Shown: positions 47,687 to 59,842, numbered from the stretch's first letter. The stretch is DNA of 64,000 bases from Aurifilum marmelostoma (GCA_027559495.1 JAMXSV010000003.1:1860001-1924000), one strand, 5' to 3'. A program made the numbers and translations. Notes: generated from the letters alone by a model not told the origin.

Positions 47687-48094
47687 GGACGGGTAGGCAG
47701 AGAAGCAGGGAGAGGAGAGATGAATGGGTCTGGTCAAGTAAAACACGGCGCGAGGGCGAGGGAGCAGGGATTTTGGTATGGATACCCAAATGGACTACAG
47801 CAGATGGGAGTAATGAAGAGACCATCGATTGAAACAATCTCGACATTAACCTTTCGGGCCTCATGGTCATATGTTGTGGTGCGTCTCAACACTCGAAATT
47901 ACTGGTAGGTGCAGGCATAAAATCAGGATGATGATACGAGAAGGCCAAAATTGCCATGTGAATATCCCAACATACGTTCTCGAGACGAAGAAGGTGGACA
48001 GGCTAGGATTATATCCAAGATATGTGTGTGCACCGCTTCTACACATTCACACCACACTCGCTCACTGACTGGCCTGCCTTTGGAACTATTTCCT
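47687..48094. other. Intergenic between convergent genes
   Basis: A 408-bp spacer between the 3' ends of the OMP decarboxylase and BTB-like genes. Nothing beyond probable 3' UTRs. Confidence 0.5.
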
Positions 48095-49898
48095 CTACTT
48101 TCTCTTGTTTCCGAGGAGAGGCATGCTCAGATGCTTGGACTCGGAGTTCTGGTCGACCCTGTCCACATCCTCGGGCGTCCAGTCCCAGCCGTCAGCGGTA
48201 AACATGTCTCTCGCCATCCTGTCCGCCACCATGGCGCCCTCGAAGCGCAGGCGCTGGTCCGAGGCGACGGACCGCGTGAAGCAGAAGACTCTTCCCCCGC
48301 CTTCCTTGGTTCCCTCGCTGCCGCCGTCCCCGACGACAAAGTCCTTCTTGCGGCTGGATGCCGCCGGGACCGCCCGATCATCGTCAGGGTTCTTCTGCTG
48401 CCAGCTCGTGGACCTCCTCTCCTTCTTCCACGCCTGCAGGCCTATCTGGAGTGCGGTGGTGCTGAGCATGGCGCCGACGTACTCGAGCACGGGCATGACA
48501 CGGGTGCGCAGACCGCAGTTGGTGTGGTGCCTGTCCACCTGGTAATTGGGACACTGCTTCAGAGCGGTCAGGATGGAGGCGACGTCGACGGCGGCGAAGT
48601 CCTTGATCTCGTCCAGGGACCAAGGGGAGAAGTTTGTCAGGAAGAGCAGGTTCTTGGAGACGAGGAAACGGACCATCTCGCCGAGCTGGAACGAGTCGCA
48701 GGCCGAGGACGAGTCGTAGCCTAGCTTGCACTGCCGGTAGCCGTTGCGGGTGCGCGTGGTGTAGAGGTGAAGGAAGTGGGCAGGTATCGAGGCGAGACTG
48801 CGCAGGAGCTGGTGCCGGCGGTGATGGAGCTCCTCTTGATAAAGGGAGAAACAAAAGATTGGGCGTTTCAGCAAGAGCTTTCTTTCATATTCTAGCAGCA
48901 GAGGTGATCCAAGTGGAAAAAGGTGACACACGTGACAGACAAAAGAGACAGAAAGATCACGAAAAGTGGGAAATATAATGAGGGGAAAAAGAAAACTCTA
49001 GAGGGCACTTACCCTCTAAGCCGTCTGGGAGAAACCACCAGACAGCCTCTTGCCTTGCCTGTGCAGCAGCTCTGCCGGCATCAGGAGGCACCCCGTCATC
49101 CTCATCGTCCTCGTACGCGGCAGACCAGCGGTGGCTCCCAAAGAGCACCAGCTCCTTGGTGGCGGTTCCCAGGCGCGGGGCCTGTTCCAAAAGCCACGCC
49201 ACAAGCACTTTCTGCCTCACGAGCTCCTCTGCCGCCAGGGTGAGCCCGCTCAGGCCGTCCTCTCGCAGCCGGGGCGGGGGCGTCGCAGGCCACCTGAACT
49301 TCAGGCCGGTGGTCAGGTGCCGGGACACAGGCGCAGTGCAGGCAAAGCGGTCGGCGAGGACGGCGAGCGTGGTGACGTAGAGCATGGTGACGGGCTTGGT
49401 GACGGTGGGGATGCCATGCAGCACGCGCAGCATGTCGGCAAAGACGGTCTCGCGGCCGGCAGTCCGGGTGGCCTCGTCGTCGTCCTCGATCTGTACACGC
49501 GGCAGGTCCTCTGGTGACAGGTCCCCTGGGGCCTGGCCTCTTGCCGCGACCTCATCGAGCCTCTGGGCGATGGCTCTGGCCTCCTGGAAGCGAGTGTCGC
49601 CCAGCAGGTTGGTGAAGTAGCGGGAGTGCTTCTTCAGCGTCGCCAGGTCGACCCTGTACGCGAGGCGGATCTGTGGCTTCAGGACTGGCTGGGGAGGTGG
49701 CGGATCTCTCTGTCCTGGTCGGGGTTTGGGTGTTGCTTTCCTGGTGGCCTTGAGAGTTGACCTGGAAGTGTCAAAGGTCACCTCCAGCAGGATATCGCCT
49801 CTGGGATCGATGGTGACGACCTCTGGGAGAGGAGGCAGCACCGCTGTGGGTGAGTTAGATGGGTCGTCATTTTGAGAGGGCTCTGGTGAGTCGTCCAT
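48095..49898 (-). CDS. BTB/POZ-like fungal protein, unknown function
   Basis: Two exons on the minus strand, 49898-49013 and 48834-48095; 541 aa. The 178-nt intron runs GTAAGT...ATCAAG and joins DGLE to EELHHRRHQLL in frame. Residues about 30-115 (ILLEVTFDT, IRLAYRVDLATLKKHSRYF, TNLLGDTRFQEA) resemble the start of a BTB/POZ fold, and residues about 150-190 (FADMLRVLHGIPTV, VTMLYVTTLAVLADRFACT) resemble its later helices, as in a fungal family of BTB-like proteins. The second exon (FLHLYTTRTRNGYRQCKLGYDSSS region, CPNYQVDRHHTNCGLRTRV) has several Cys and His residues but no domain I can name. It is convergent with pyr-4 and divergent from the PP2C gene. BTB-like proteins are often adaptors for ubiquitin ligases or transcription, which is not shown here. 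Confidence 0.75.
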
Positions 49899-50934
49899 GA
49901 GAGGTGGTTTTTTGTTAGTGCGGGGCTCAACATCAAGAAGGTGGTATTCAGCCCTATGGAATCAAGTTTGAGACAACTTCTTCAAAAGGGTCTCATGAGG
50001 ACGGGGCGGACTCAAAGGTGTGAGATGGTGGCAGCGGTGGTGGTGGTGGTGGTGAGAGAAGGATGACCTGACTCCACAGGCTGGCCTGCCTTACTTTCCA
50101 GGTGGGTGACGTCGTGTGTATGGCTGGCCCCAGGCCCTGATGACCCCTGAAAGTGGTGCCCATGGGGGACCCTGGTGCCCTGGCAGGCGGGGGGGCCTGA
50201 ATAACTGTGCCATGGGCGGCAGCAGCTGTAGCAGCCAGGGTCCCAGGATGGTGGGGCTCTACTAACCCCACTGACCTGACCATAGTACCATAGTACGACA
50301 ATCCCTCCCAACATTCCCTGTGATGATGGCATCCTTGGCCCTTTCGATCAAACCTCCAACCACAACAACAACAAGAAGAAGAAGCAGGAGCTTGCAGTAC
50401 AACTGGCAACCTAACCCCCCATCTTTGGACATATACAAGCTCACATTATATATACTCATGGATTTACTCTACTCCATTCATTGTGTTTTGTTCTTCACAT
50501 CATCCACTGTCACTCATGCGAGCTCATCTACTTGACAGGACGACCAAGACATCGCGTCGACCAAGTGTGGGGTTGGGGGCACATCCTCGGCCTTGAATCT
50601 TTTTACGGGCTTCCGTCAGGTGCCTTGCTTCGATTCTTCTACATTTCAGCAGCCCAGTGTCTCTCTGTGCTCATGGATGTTCCTTGACCTCGTCAATCAA
50701 CAGCCCTCCTCGACTTCTCGTTCCTCATCTTCCCCTTCAGCCATTGCTGTTCATCTCCTGGAGGGGAGGACACCTTCGGGCCGAGGTTCATCGCGGGCTT
50801 TTCTTGGGCGGGGGATGCGACGAGAAGACACCTGACAAGAAACACGACTGTGGTGACCTGACCTTCCCTACCAGAGGGACTTCTGAGCATCGTCGCGGCC
50901 CTCCGACTCGACGACTCGAGCCTGCGCTGCCATC
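49899..50934. other. Divergent promoter, BTB-like gene and PP2C gene
   Basis: One kilobase of noncoding DNA. It has a GGT array (about 50035-50052) near the BTB-like gene and C/T-rich sequence before the PP2C start. No recognised regulatory element. Confidence 0.5.
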
Positions 50935-52833
50935 ATGACGTCCAGAGCAGCTCTGCGTCTGACGCATGGCAGGGCCGAGGGCTACCGTCTGTACCATACT
51001 CGACGTCAACTTGACCAGCACCGGCTGAACACTCTCTCGTCTCCGATCTGTAGTCTTTCGCAGCGGCGCCGGCGGCAGCAGCAGCAGCAGCAGCAACAAC
51101 AGACCTCGAGACAAATCACATGTGGAAAACGCGGCTTTCACAACTACTTCGTCACTCACCTCCCCTCCTCGTCCCTCCACCCCGACTCTCGCTCCACGCC
51201 TGGCCCTCACCACAAACTCCCTCGCGCTGCTTCGGCACCGCACACACCCGACTCCTCAGGCGTCGCGCCCGCCTCACCACCGAATATGCCTTCTCGAGAC
51301 CTCACCGTCGTGCGCATCCCCCTGCGGAGCGCAAAGCACCACTTTGGCACCTTTAGCGCCCGCGGCAGTCGGCCCTACAACGAAGACGTCAACCAGGCTG
51401 GCACCATCAACATTCCCGCCTTTGCGAAGCGCGCCCCCATGAGCCTGGTGCGCAGCGAGAGGAAGAACAGCGCCGGCGAGGCCACCACCGCCGACAGCCC
51501 CTTTGGAGACCCTCAGGTCTTCTACTTTGGAATCTTTGACGGCCACGGCGGGAGCGAGTGTGCCGAGTTCCTGCGGGACGAGCTGCATGGTTACATCGAG
51601 GAGGCTGCCAGCAAATTCGAGCTCAAGAGCAGCCTACGCAAGAAGAGCAAGCTGCCCAAGGGCGGCACGGACAAGGACAAGACCCTCGCCGCCGCTACTG
51701 CTGAAGACAAACAAGGCGGGCCCGCTGCCACACCAGTGAGGAGGAGGGCGCTGGACGGCGTGGACTTTAAGAGCGCCAAGGAGGTCAAATCGCAGCTGGA
51801 TGGCATGGCTGTCACGAACGGCAAGATGCCTACAGTGGCCTCCCAGGAGCCTGTCCCTGTCAAGGCAGACGTGCACAAGGCGATTAAGCTGATGAAGGAC
51901 CTCATCGATGAGTACAAGAACACGATCGGTGGCTATTTCCGACGCTACAAGCCCCCATTATTCGACCTGGACGCCGAGGTTAACCCTTCGGCCAAGCCCA
52001 AGGTCTCTATCGAGTCCGTCCTCACGTACGCCTTCCTGCGCGCCGACCTGGACTTTGTTACTGCACAGGCCCGCAAGCCCGATCCAGACGACCCCTACGT
52101 GAGCGATAACCTGCCGCTCAATAGTGACGAGATCCTCGGCAGCTCACCTCACAGTTTTCCATCGGCCCAGAATGTCATAGGCGGGTCCGCCCGTTTCAAG
52201 GGCGGCAGCACGGCGTCCATCGCGCTCATCTCCACGCCCACCCCTGCGCCCTTTTGGCATCCCAATGCCCACAGCACCATCGTCGTCGCGCACGTTGGCG
52301 ACACGCGCGTCCTCCTGTGCGAGACGGCATCAGGCCTCCCGGTTCCGCTGACGAGCGACCATCACCCCAGCAGTCCGAGTGAGGCCAGGCGGCTTACGCG
52401 GTTCGCCGAGAGCAGCCTTGTCACCGACAGCTTCGGCGAGGAGCGGATTAGCGGTCTGGCCAATTCCCGCGCGTTCGGCGACATGGGTTCCAAGCGTATT
52501 GGCGTCTCTGCCGAGCCCGAGCTGACGCGGATGCAGCTCGGGCCGGCCCAGTTCAGCTTCATGGTCCTTGTCAGCGACGGCGTCAGCGGGACCCTATCGG
52601 ACCAGGAGATTGTCGACGTGGTCAAGGAGGCCCGCACACCCGAGGAGGGCGCAAAGAACGTCGTCGGATTCGCGACGGAAGTGAGCATCGATGGGGACAA
52701 TGCCACATGCCTCGTCATCCGGCTCGGCGGCTGGGAGCGCCGCAGCGAGGGCGGCCTGGGCAGCCTGGGAAGCAAGGAGATGAGGGATGCCAGAAGATCA
52801 GAGGCGGACGACCCCAGGCGTGGTCGACGTTGA
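50935..52833 (+). CDS. PP2C-type protein phosphatase, probably mitochondrial (Ptc5/Ptc6-like)
   Basis: Single exon, 632 aa. A metal-dependent Ser/Thr phosphatase. All core motifs are visible: RPYNEDVNQ (about 146), FGIFDGHGGSE (about 198), GGSTASIALI (about 424), VAHVGDTRVLLC (about 452), LTSDHHPSSPSEA, GLANSRAFGDMGSK (about 507), LVSDGVSGTLSDQE (about 546) and DGDNATCLV (about 586); the metal-binding Asp residues are intact. The first 75 residues are Arg-rich with almost no acidic residues and a Gln run, as in a mitochondrial presequence, which points to the Ptc5/Ptc6 branch (pyruvate dehydrogenase phosphatase and mitophagy roles in yeast). Which ortholog it is remains open. An insertion of roughly 100 residues more than usual, Lys-rich, lies between FDGHGG and GGSTAS. 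An internal ATG at 51286 could give a cytosolic form. Confidence 0.92.
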   Translation: MTSRAALRLTHGRAEGYRLYHTRRQLDQHRLNTLSSPICSLSQRRRRQQQQQQQQQTSRQITCGKRGFHNYFVTHLPSSSLHPDSRSTPGPHHKLPRAASAPHTPDSSGVAPASPPNMPSRDLTVVRIPLRSAKHHFGTFSARGSRPYNEDVNQAGTINIPAFAKRAPMSLVRSERKNSAGEATTADSPFGDPQVFYFGIFDGHGGSECAEFLRDELHGYIEEAASKFELKSSLRKKSKLPKGGTDKDKTLAAATAEDKQGGPAATPVRRRALDGVDFKSAKEVKSQLDGMAVTNGKMPTVASQEPVPVKADVHKAIKLMKDLIDEYKNTIGGYFRRYKPPLFDLDAEVNPSAKPKVSIESVLTYAFLRADLDFVTAQARKPDPDDPYVSDNLPLNSDEILGSSPHSFPSAQNVIGGSARFKGGSTASIALISTPTPAPFWHPNAHSTIVVAHVGDTRVLLCETASGLPVPLTSDHHPSSPSEARRLTRFAESSLVTDSFGEERISGLANSRAFGDMGSKRIGVSAEPELTRMQLGPAQFSFMVLVSDGVSGTLSDQEIVDVVKEARTPEEGAKNVVGFATEVSIDGDNATCLVIRLGGWERRSEGGLGSLGSKEMRDARRSEADDPRRGRR

Positions 52834-53695
52834 TGTCTCTCGAGGCACTCCCCCCTTCCTTTCTCCTTGTGTGTAAATGAACGATTGCATGGCGTGTTTA
52901 AGTCCTGTTTCAAAATAACCCGGAGGCTTATCTTGTTTTTCTTTCATGGCATTTCTGCGAGACGGGCGAATCGTGCCGGTGGCGTTTTTTAGTGAGGGGC
53001 GACAAGCACCCTAAATTTTTTTTTTTTCATCTTGCATACAGAGAATATCATCGGCGAGTGGTTCTCTGCAGCTCTATTCTGGCTTCCGAATTTTAAACCC
53101 CCCCCCCTCTCTCTTTTCCTGTCCTGCGCATTTTAGACTCGGGAGGGAAACAACAAAAGAAAAGAACAGCACGAAAGCAGCCTCGAGAAAAAGAGTGTTG
53201 GTTGATTGGATGGGTGGAGTGGCATACTGCGAGCATCGGCGTCAGAAAGAGTGTTGGCTTTTTCTTCTTCTTTTTCTATTAGCACATATTGCATTGCACT
53301 ACAGGAGATACCATTTTCCACCGAAAGGCGAGAGTCAAAATATCCTTCACATAAACACACACACACACACACACACATGCATATATAGAAGGTCGTGTGA
53401 ACAAGTGACATCTTATGAGCAATAACGATTCTATTGGCCCTGCAACCTGTGGCCGTAATTACCCTGTGACGACGGTATGATATATCGAGAGAAGGAAAAC
53501 ATGGCTGGCCGGTGGCCTCCCTACTTCGTGCCCCTTCGGCCACGGGATCCTCGTGGTCAAGTCATGCGGAACACCTACTCCCTCCTTCCGCCACCATCTA
53601 TGGTTATTATGCATCTCCCCATGACTTCTTCAACCCAGCTGCACATACAATCCATCGTGGCAAACCACGTGCTTCTCATCAACATTGCCGTCGGC
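52834..53695. other. Intergenic between convergent PP2C and het-C genes
   Basis: Noncoding, with T9 and C9 runs near 53018 and 53098 and a CA microsatellite at about 53354-53376. No gene seen. Confidence 0.5.
53354..53376. repeat. CA dinucleotide microsatellite
   Basis: About 11 CA units between the 3' ends of the PP2C and het-C genes. Confidence 0.9.
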
Positions 53696-56339
53696 TCAAT
53701 ATCCACGCCCGTATCCGCCACCCCAACCAGGTGGAGGCTGATCATACGGCCCGGGCGGCTGTCCGTAGGGTCCGGGGGGTCCAGGAGGAGGTCCATAGTG
53801 ATGAGGTCCTGGTCCACCAGGCCCGTGGTGCCCATGAGGATGGTGTCCTGGTCCACCAGGTCCAAATCCCCCACCGGGATACCCGCCCGGTCCCGGAGGT
53901 GGTGGCCCTCCCCAATACTGTGGCTGCTGTTGTGGGTACTGGTTGTACTGCTGCCCATACTGCCCAGGTTGAGGGCTTTGACCGTACATCTGCGGTGATG
54001 CACCTTGGTAATACTGGGTGGGTGGCGTGGCCCCACTGTACTGCTGTGCTGGGGACGCCGCAGCGCGCAGGTATTCATCTGCCGCACCTCCGCTGGGAAC
54101 CGGCTCGCTCGGCGACACGCCGTGACCGTAGCCATATCCTGCGGAGGACGCAGGCCGGGCAGGGCGCGTGGCACCCGGCGGCGCAGACTCGTGCGACATG
54201 TACTGGTCCTGGGGCCTTCCATCGCCACCTTCCATTGCACTGAGGTCGCGCGTCTGCACCTGGCTCCACAGGCTTCCGCCGACTTTGCCATGGCCCACCT
54301 GACCGAGCGCGCTTGTCCAGGCCGTCCAGTCACTCTTGTTGCCAGCTTTCTGGTCTGGTCGAACAATGTGGTTCTTGCCTGCCTTGACGTTCTCGGAGGA
54401 GAGAAGGTGGTTGAGCTCATGCCGGCGGGGGTTCTCGTCAGCCCATTGACGGACTGTGGCGAACATGTTCTTCTGGATCTCGATATGCTCATTGCGGATG
54501 GCGGGGTGGTGGAAAGCGCGGAGGACATCGTTGACTACCTCATCCACGGGGACACCGGGGTGCTCCCAGGCATAGAGAACGCGGCTGTGACCTAGTTAGC
54601 GTAGCTGAAACGCGGCCTGGGCTCGAGGTCACTTACGGAACAGTATATTGCAAGACCGTCGAGGCCACTCTTCCTGCGCAGGAGTTGAGGACATTGGTGA
54701 AGTGGTCCTTGGAGAGCATGGAGTGCGTCGGGTTTGTGCAGCTGGGGTTCGTCCAGGGCTCCAGCTGGGCCTTCGCGCTCGCGGTGATCACACCTGAGCT
54801 GCCGTCCTTGAGCACCTTGGACACCTGATTGATGATTGGACGGATGAACGGAGCGAGCAGACCGAGAACAAAAGCCGTCAGGGTCTCGCTGATATGTTCC
54901 AGCAGCTTCTCCAGGCCAGGAACCTTGGATATCATATTATTGATCGCCTTGACGATCCTATCTCGGAATTGGAGGATGGGATATATCTTCTTGGCCGTCT
55001 GGACGGGGTCGAAGTCCGCTGACATGCCAGGTACCTGATTGAGGTTGACGCGAGGACGCTCGTTGTTTGCACGCTCTTGCTCGGCAGAGGCCCGCTGGAG
55101 ATCACGAGCCTCGGCGGCGAACCCAGAACCTATGCCGGGTAGGTCGGCGATGCTGGAGATGAAATCGTTGCCCGCCTTGCCACTGCTGCTCAGGCTCAAG
55201 CCGAACAGTCCACGGTCTCCAGTGGGACCATCACGGGAGGCATCACCGCCGGCAGAAGCCCCTTGAGACTGGGCGTTCTTCAGTGCGATGTCCACCTCGT
55301 CGACCTCAGATTGCGTGAAGTGGTCCGTGGCCTCACCAAGAACCGAATGCAAAAAGTCGACACCGCCGAAAGTGCCTGTCACGATGGGATAGACCCGCTT
55401 TCCGTGAAGAGTGATCTCAGCTGCCGTGCCGCAGTGTGAGAACACATCGTGGTAGCCCAGCTCCCGCAGGGCAAGTTCGCAGTAGTTGCTATGAGCAGAA
55501 AAGTCCTCCATGCAGTGCAAGGCCTGACCAAGACACCTCAGAGCCTCGCACAGGTCTGTCTCCTTGCCCTTGCCACCGGCTCCGCCGCTGGTGTAGAGTC
55601 TGCCATAGTGAATACTCCGTGCGAAGCTGAATCTCAGGTATCCCGCACTGGTCGCCCATCCGCCACTCTCGTTGGCGATATAGTTCTTCATGCCGGTGTT
55701 GTTGTCAATGTCCAACTCGCGCTGGTCGACTGGCCCACGGAGTCTCTTGTCATACTTCCTGGCATCGTCGCCATCTGCATAGCCAAGAGGGTTGTCGATG
55801 TGCTCTTCAGGCCTATAGACACCTAGGCGCTCCTCGGTGACCTCGAACTCTTCCGTTGCATAACCAAAGGCCATGAAGGACAGGACCCAGACCAGAATGC
55901 GGATGGTGGCAGCGTTGACTCCCTTGAGTGAGCCAACATCGACAGCCTGAGAGTAGTCACGCAGCCAGTTGCCGAAGTAGGTACGCTTCACCAGCATCGT
56001 GGTCCATTTCTTTCCGTATAAAAAGCTCACAGTCTTGAGCATGCTGGGAAACAAATAAAGACATGTTGGTCAGCATATTCGCGATCCGGATAGAGCTTGC
56101 CGTTAGGAAGTCTTACTCCTCGATGTCCCCATGACGCCAATTCGTGCCTTCGACCTGGGCTGCACTTTGGCGTCAGTCCGGTGTTTGAGCTCAAGAGACC
56201 TCAAATCATCAGAGTACACACCAATTGATGGAATATTGCCTGCTCCAAAGGCATGAGCCTTGTGGGTGAAGGCCAAGATGAGTAGGCAGATCAACAGCAT
56301 TGAGGTGGGGTTCCACCCCAGTCCGGGCGAGGCCATCAT
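53696..56339 (-). CDS. het-c: Heterokaryon incompatibility protein HET-C
   Basis: Four exons on the minus strand: 56339-56222, 56159-56117 (43 nt), 56043-54637 and 54584-53696; 818 aa. Introns are 62, 73 and 52 nt. A signal peptide (PTSMLLICLLILAFTHKAHA) precedes FGAGNIPSI, and splicing gives AQVEGTNWRHGDIEDMLKTV and KWTTMLVKRTYFGNWLRDYSQ, the invariant HET-C opening. The conserved body continues through RPEEHIDNPLGYADG, LHCMEDFSAHSNYCELALRE and YPIVTGTFGGVDFLHSVLGE. The C-terminal third is Gly/Pro/Tyr/Gln/His-rich (QYGQQYNQYPQQQPQYWGG and similar), as in Neurospora HET-C. In Neurospora, het-c alleles differ in a small variable region and mixed alleles trigger incompatibility with pin-c; the allele type here cannot be told without alignment. 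The intron 3 acceptor was chosen for phase (GTCACAG, not the nearer AACTAG). Two in-frame Met codons lie at the start. Confidence 0.93.
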
Positions 56340-57933
56340 GACTTGATTGGTGGTGCTCTTGCAGAGGGATGAGTAGGATGGGTCTCGATATTGCTTAAGG
56401 TTTGTGGTGTTGACTCGATTGAGGCATAAGAAGACCAGAGGGCAAACGTGTAGGGGATAAACACTGGAGTTGCGCTTGGGGTTGGACGTTTGCTGCGGAT
56501 TTGGAGGTTCCCAGGCTGTGACGTCGAGCTGCCAAGCTCAGCTTGTCTGTGTATCCACGTTGGTTGAGGGGCAGTGACAATGCACCTTCCATTAGAGCGG
56601 CTACGACCCTGATTGCCTGATTCGTTCACCTCAACCAAAAGGTCCAGCGCCCGTCCGCCGCCACCAAGGGCCTAGGGCCTCTCTGTGTGGCTGTATTACA
56701 CTGTAATGCCCAGAGGAGAACATGTGGATAAGAGACCAGAAGCATTTCAACGTTATGCCTACTTTGAACAGCCTTGCAAGGGGGAAATCCTCTTAAAAGA
56801 ATACCCTCCTCTTGGACAGCCACCAGGCTCACTCAATAGGTGCAGATCAGGCAAAGTGAGTCCAGAAACTGCTGTTATGCTTGATCGCAGCGAATCCAGC
56901 ACATGCACAATTACTTCAGCAATTGTTGTACTAGCTGCGAGTCTGGAGAGAAGGAGGAAGGAGGAAGGATTCGATCGATTCTCAAGGATGGAATTGAATC
57001 CTTCAGATGAATCCCTACGACCGCTGATGGATATGGTGGTGGGTGTGTTGTCCCAAATCAAAGAATCAGCACATGCAAGATGAAGGTGGCGAGCATTTCC
57101 AGAGTCAAAGCTGCAAGGTCATACCACCCGGCCTCGAGGGTTCCGGGTGCAGGAGGGGAACAAGCCAAGCCAGCCTAGTCACTTGGTACACTGTGGTACT
57201 AATTACAATGTACCCAGTGTACCGCTGGGCCCCCCTCAGTCCTCCTAGCTTGACAGAAGCCTTCCCGCAGAGCAGGGTGGTGCCACTGATCATTCGACCC
57301 AATTGGGCGGTCCTGGGGCATTGAGAATTTAAACCCATTATTTTACCTCTGGTTCTAGGTGGGCAATTTTGACTGCGACTATGTATATTGGCTGACCAGC
57401 CTTGTCAGCATCGAATAATCTCCAACGTCTCAAATTTCCAGAGATCCCGCAAAGCCCCCTATCCCGAGAGCGCGCCTCTAAAGATCTGCAGCGCTCAACC
57501 TTGTTGGGGTTTTTCCATAGATAATCAGCCATTCATGCCCCCTTCCCACCTTCATTCTGGGCTCTGAGCATTTCACCTCCTCTAAAGTGTGACACCGTTT
57601 TCTTCTTTCTCTGTGGTGTTTCATCAAAAATTCATCGTCCTTGCGGTGCTGCCTGTTGGAGATTGTTTGTTTCCTGGTCGGTTCCGTCTTACTTGCGAAC
57701 CCACTGCTGGGGATAGTCCATCGACACTTAGACCCGCTTCTGTGCCTATCGCCCTTTTTTTTTTTCCCCCTAGCTTTTGCGACGTGGCGCGGTGTGGCGT
57801 GGTGGTCCAACCAACCGTGACTTCGTGTCTACTCTTCCTCCGACTTTCTTCCAAACGTCGAATTTCAACTCTGCTGAGATTTCTCGAGACGCTCGCGTCG
57901 TGGCCTCTCAGTGTCGTCGTTCTTCCAGCAAAG
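56340..57933. other. Divergent promoter, het-C and SCS7
   Basis: Noncoding space of 1.6 kb. A 132-codon plus-strand frame (56685-57083) has no family resemblance and no neighbour exons, so I do not call it. The SCS7 reading frame is open from 57589 without a good ATG before 57934, so this part is taken as leader. A T10 run lies near 57757. Confidence 0.5.
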
Positions 57934-59173
57934 ATGCCTTCACGCACGCTCCCCACCTTCACGCTTGCCGAGGTTGCGTCGCATAACTCGGACAAGGACT
58001 GCTATGTCACCCTGGGCGACAACGTTTACGACATCACCGATTTCGTCGAAGCCCATCCCGGCGGTCCCGAGCTCGTTCTCGAATATGCAGGCAAGGACAT
58101 CACCAAGATCTTGAAGGACGAGGACTCCCACACACACTCCGAATCCGCGTACGAGATACTCGAGGAGTCGCTCGTCGGCTTCGTCGTCCCAGAGAAGTCC
58201 GCGAACGGGTCTGCGAACGGACACACAAATGGATCTGCAAATGGGGTCAACGGCAACGCGCACATGAATGGCAACGGCACTGCCAATGGCAATGGCAAAT
58301 GGGTTCACCCGAGGACGGGCATGTCGTGCGAGGAGGACCTCAACAGGGAGACGGACGCCACGGAGGACTACAAGAAGCACAAGTTCCTCGACCTCGACAG
58401 GCCGCTCTTCCCTCAGGTCTGGTTTGGTGGCTTCACCAAGGAGTTCTACCTCGACCAGGTCCACCGCCCGAGGCACTACAAGGGGGGCGAGTCTGCGCCG
58501 TTCTTTGGCAACTTCCTAGAGCCCCTGAGCAAGACTCCCTGGTGGATCGTGCCGTCCCTGTGGTGGCCTGCCATCGCCTACGGTCAATACCTCGCCTCCA
58601 AGGGCTTCGAGAACCACTTCACGCAGCTCCTGTACTCCCTGCTGGGCATCGGCCTCTGGACGCTCGTGGAGTACGTGCTCCACCGGTTCCTGTTCCACCT
58701 CGACTAGTGAGTTCTCTCCTCCCTCTTCCTCTCCGGTACTTCCGGTGGGAGCCACTGCTGACCACAAGCTCAAAAGCTACCTGCCCGACAACCGCGTGGG
58801 CATCACCCTCCACTTCACGCTGCACGGTGTCCACCACTACCTGCCCATGGACAAGTACCGTCTCGTGATGCCACCCACGCTCTTCTTCGTCCTGGCCCTC
58901 CCCTTCTACCGTCTTGCCCTCGCCGTCTTCTACTGGGACTGGCACATCGCCGTCGCCGTCTACGCCGGCGGCATCTTCGGCTACACCTGCTACGACATGA
59001 CGCACTACTTCCTGCATCACCAGAACCTGCCGCTGTGGTACAAGCAGCTCAAGAAGTATCACCTCGAGCACCACTTCCTCGACTACGAGAACGGCTTTGG
59101 TGTCACCAGCAAGTTCTGGGACATCGTCTTTGGCACCGAGATCAAGCGGCCCACCGTCATGAAGACCAAGTGA
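57934..59173 (+). CDS. SCS7: Fatty acid 2-hydroxylase (ceramide VLCFA hydroxylase)
   Basis: Two exons, 57934-58706 and 58777-59173; 389 aa (yeast Scs7 is 384). The enzyme 2-hydroxylates the very long acyl chain of ceramides in the ER. An N-terminal cytochrome b5 domain (residues about 5-85) has the haem motif EAHPGGPELVLEYAGKD (about 39) and a second His region at SHTHSES. A Gly/Asn/Ser/Ala-rich linker (about 88-128) follows, then the di-iron hydroxylase domain with His boxes HRFLFH (about 249), HGVHH, HYFLHH and YHLEHHF, between paired membrane helices. The 70-nt intron (GTGAGT...AAAAG) joins FHLDY to YLPDNRVGITLHF. The start at MPSRTLPTFTLAEVASHN was chosen because b5 homology begins there, although the frame is open further upstream. 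Confidence 0.96.
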
Positions 59174-59842
59174 GCATCCAAGGCTGGTGCGCTCAGCTAT
59201 GAAACCGTCACCTGCAACAGATGACAAGTCTGCATGGGCAGACATCCCCCTTCGTTTCACTGTACATCCTTTGGATCGGCCAATCTGGGATAGCGTAACC
59301 TGTCATGGGAGGAGATTGTTGGTCGTCTCAATGAGTGAGGATGGCTCCACGTTCTCGATCATCTAGAATTGCAGCAATCAAGCTGTGTCACACACATCGT
59401 GCAAGCACTGCAGCAGATCTGGGAAGGCTCTTTGGACTCTCTGCGATCCAGATGGTCCCGAATTAGTAATCATTAATCAATGCAGTCAAGAGAACAAGAA
59501 GACATAGAATAAAGAAAAAAATAATCGCATTTTGCAGGTCTTTGAAGGTCAATCTGAGACAGAGTACTGCTATTGTTGCGAAAGTGCAGCGTTCTGATCC
59601 AATCTCCCATCAGCCTGGACAAGGTCCAGGCCTAGTCTTCTGACGCACAGACCACCTGGACCATGGTCTGGTGAAATCTCGTCAGCCCCACAGCCTGCTG
59701 CTGTCTTTTCTCACCCCAACACTACCAGTCCAGCACCCGACTTTCCTTGCAGATCACCCAACGTGCCATTCATCAGATTTGCATCATTGTATTGACTTGA
59801 GACTATCTTTCTGCGGATTGCACATCCAGTGGCACCTTCAAG
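59174..59842. other. Intergenic between SCS7 and the splicing-factor gene
   Basis: A 669-bp tandem-orientation spacer. Probable SCS7 3' UTR, then a C/T- and A-containing promoter; no gene seen. Confidence 0.5.

Noticed and set aside
56685..57083. 132-codon plus-strand frame between het-C and SCS7
   Set aside because: No family match and no splice partners; it is most likely chance in promoter DNA.
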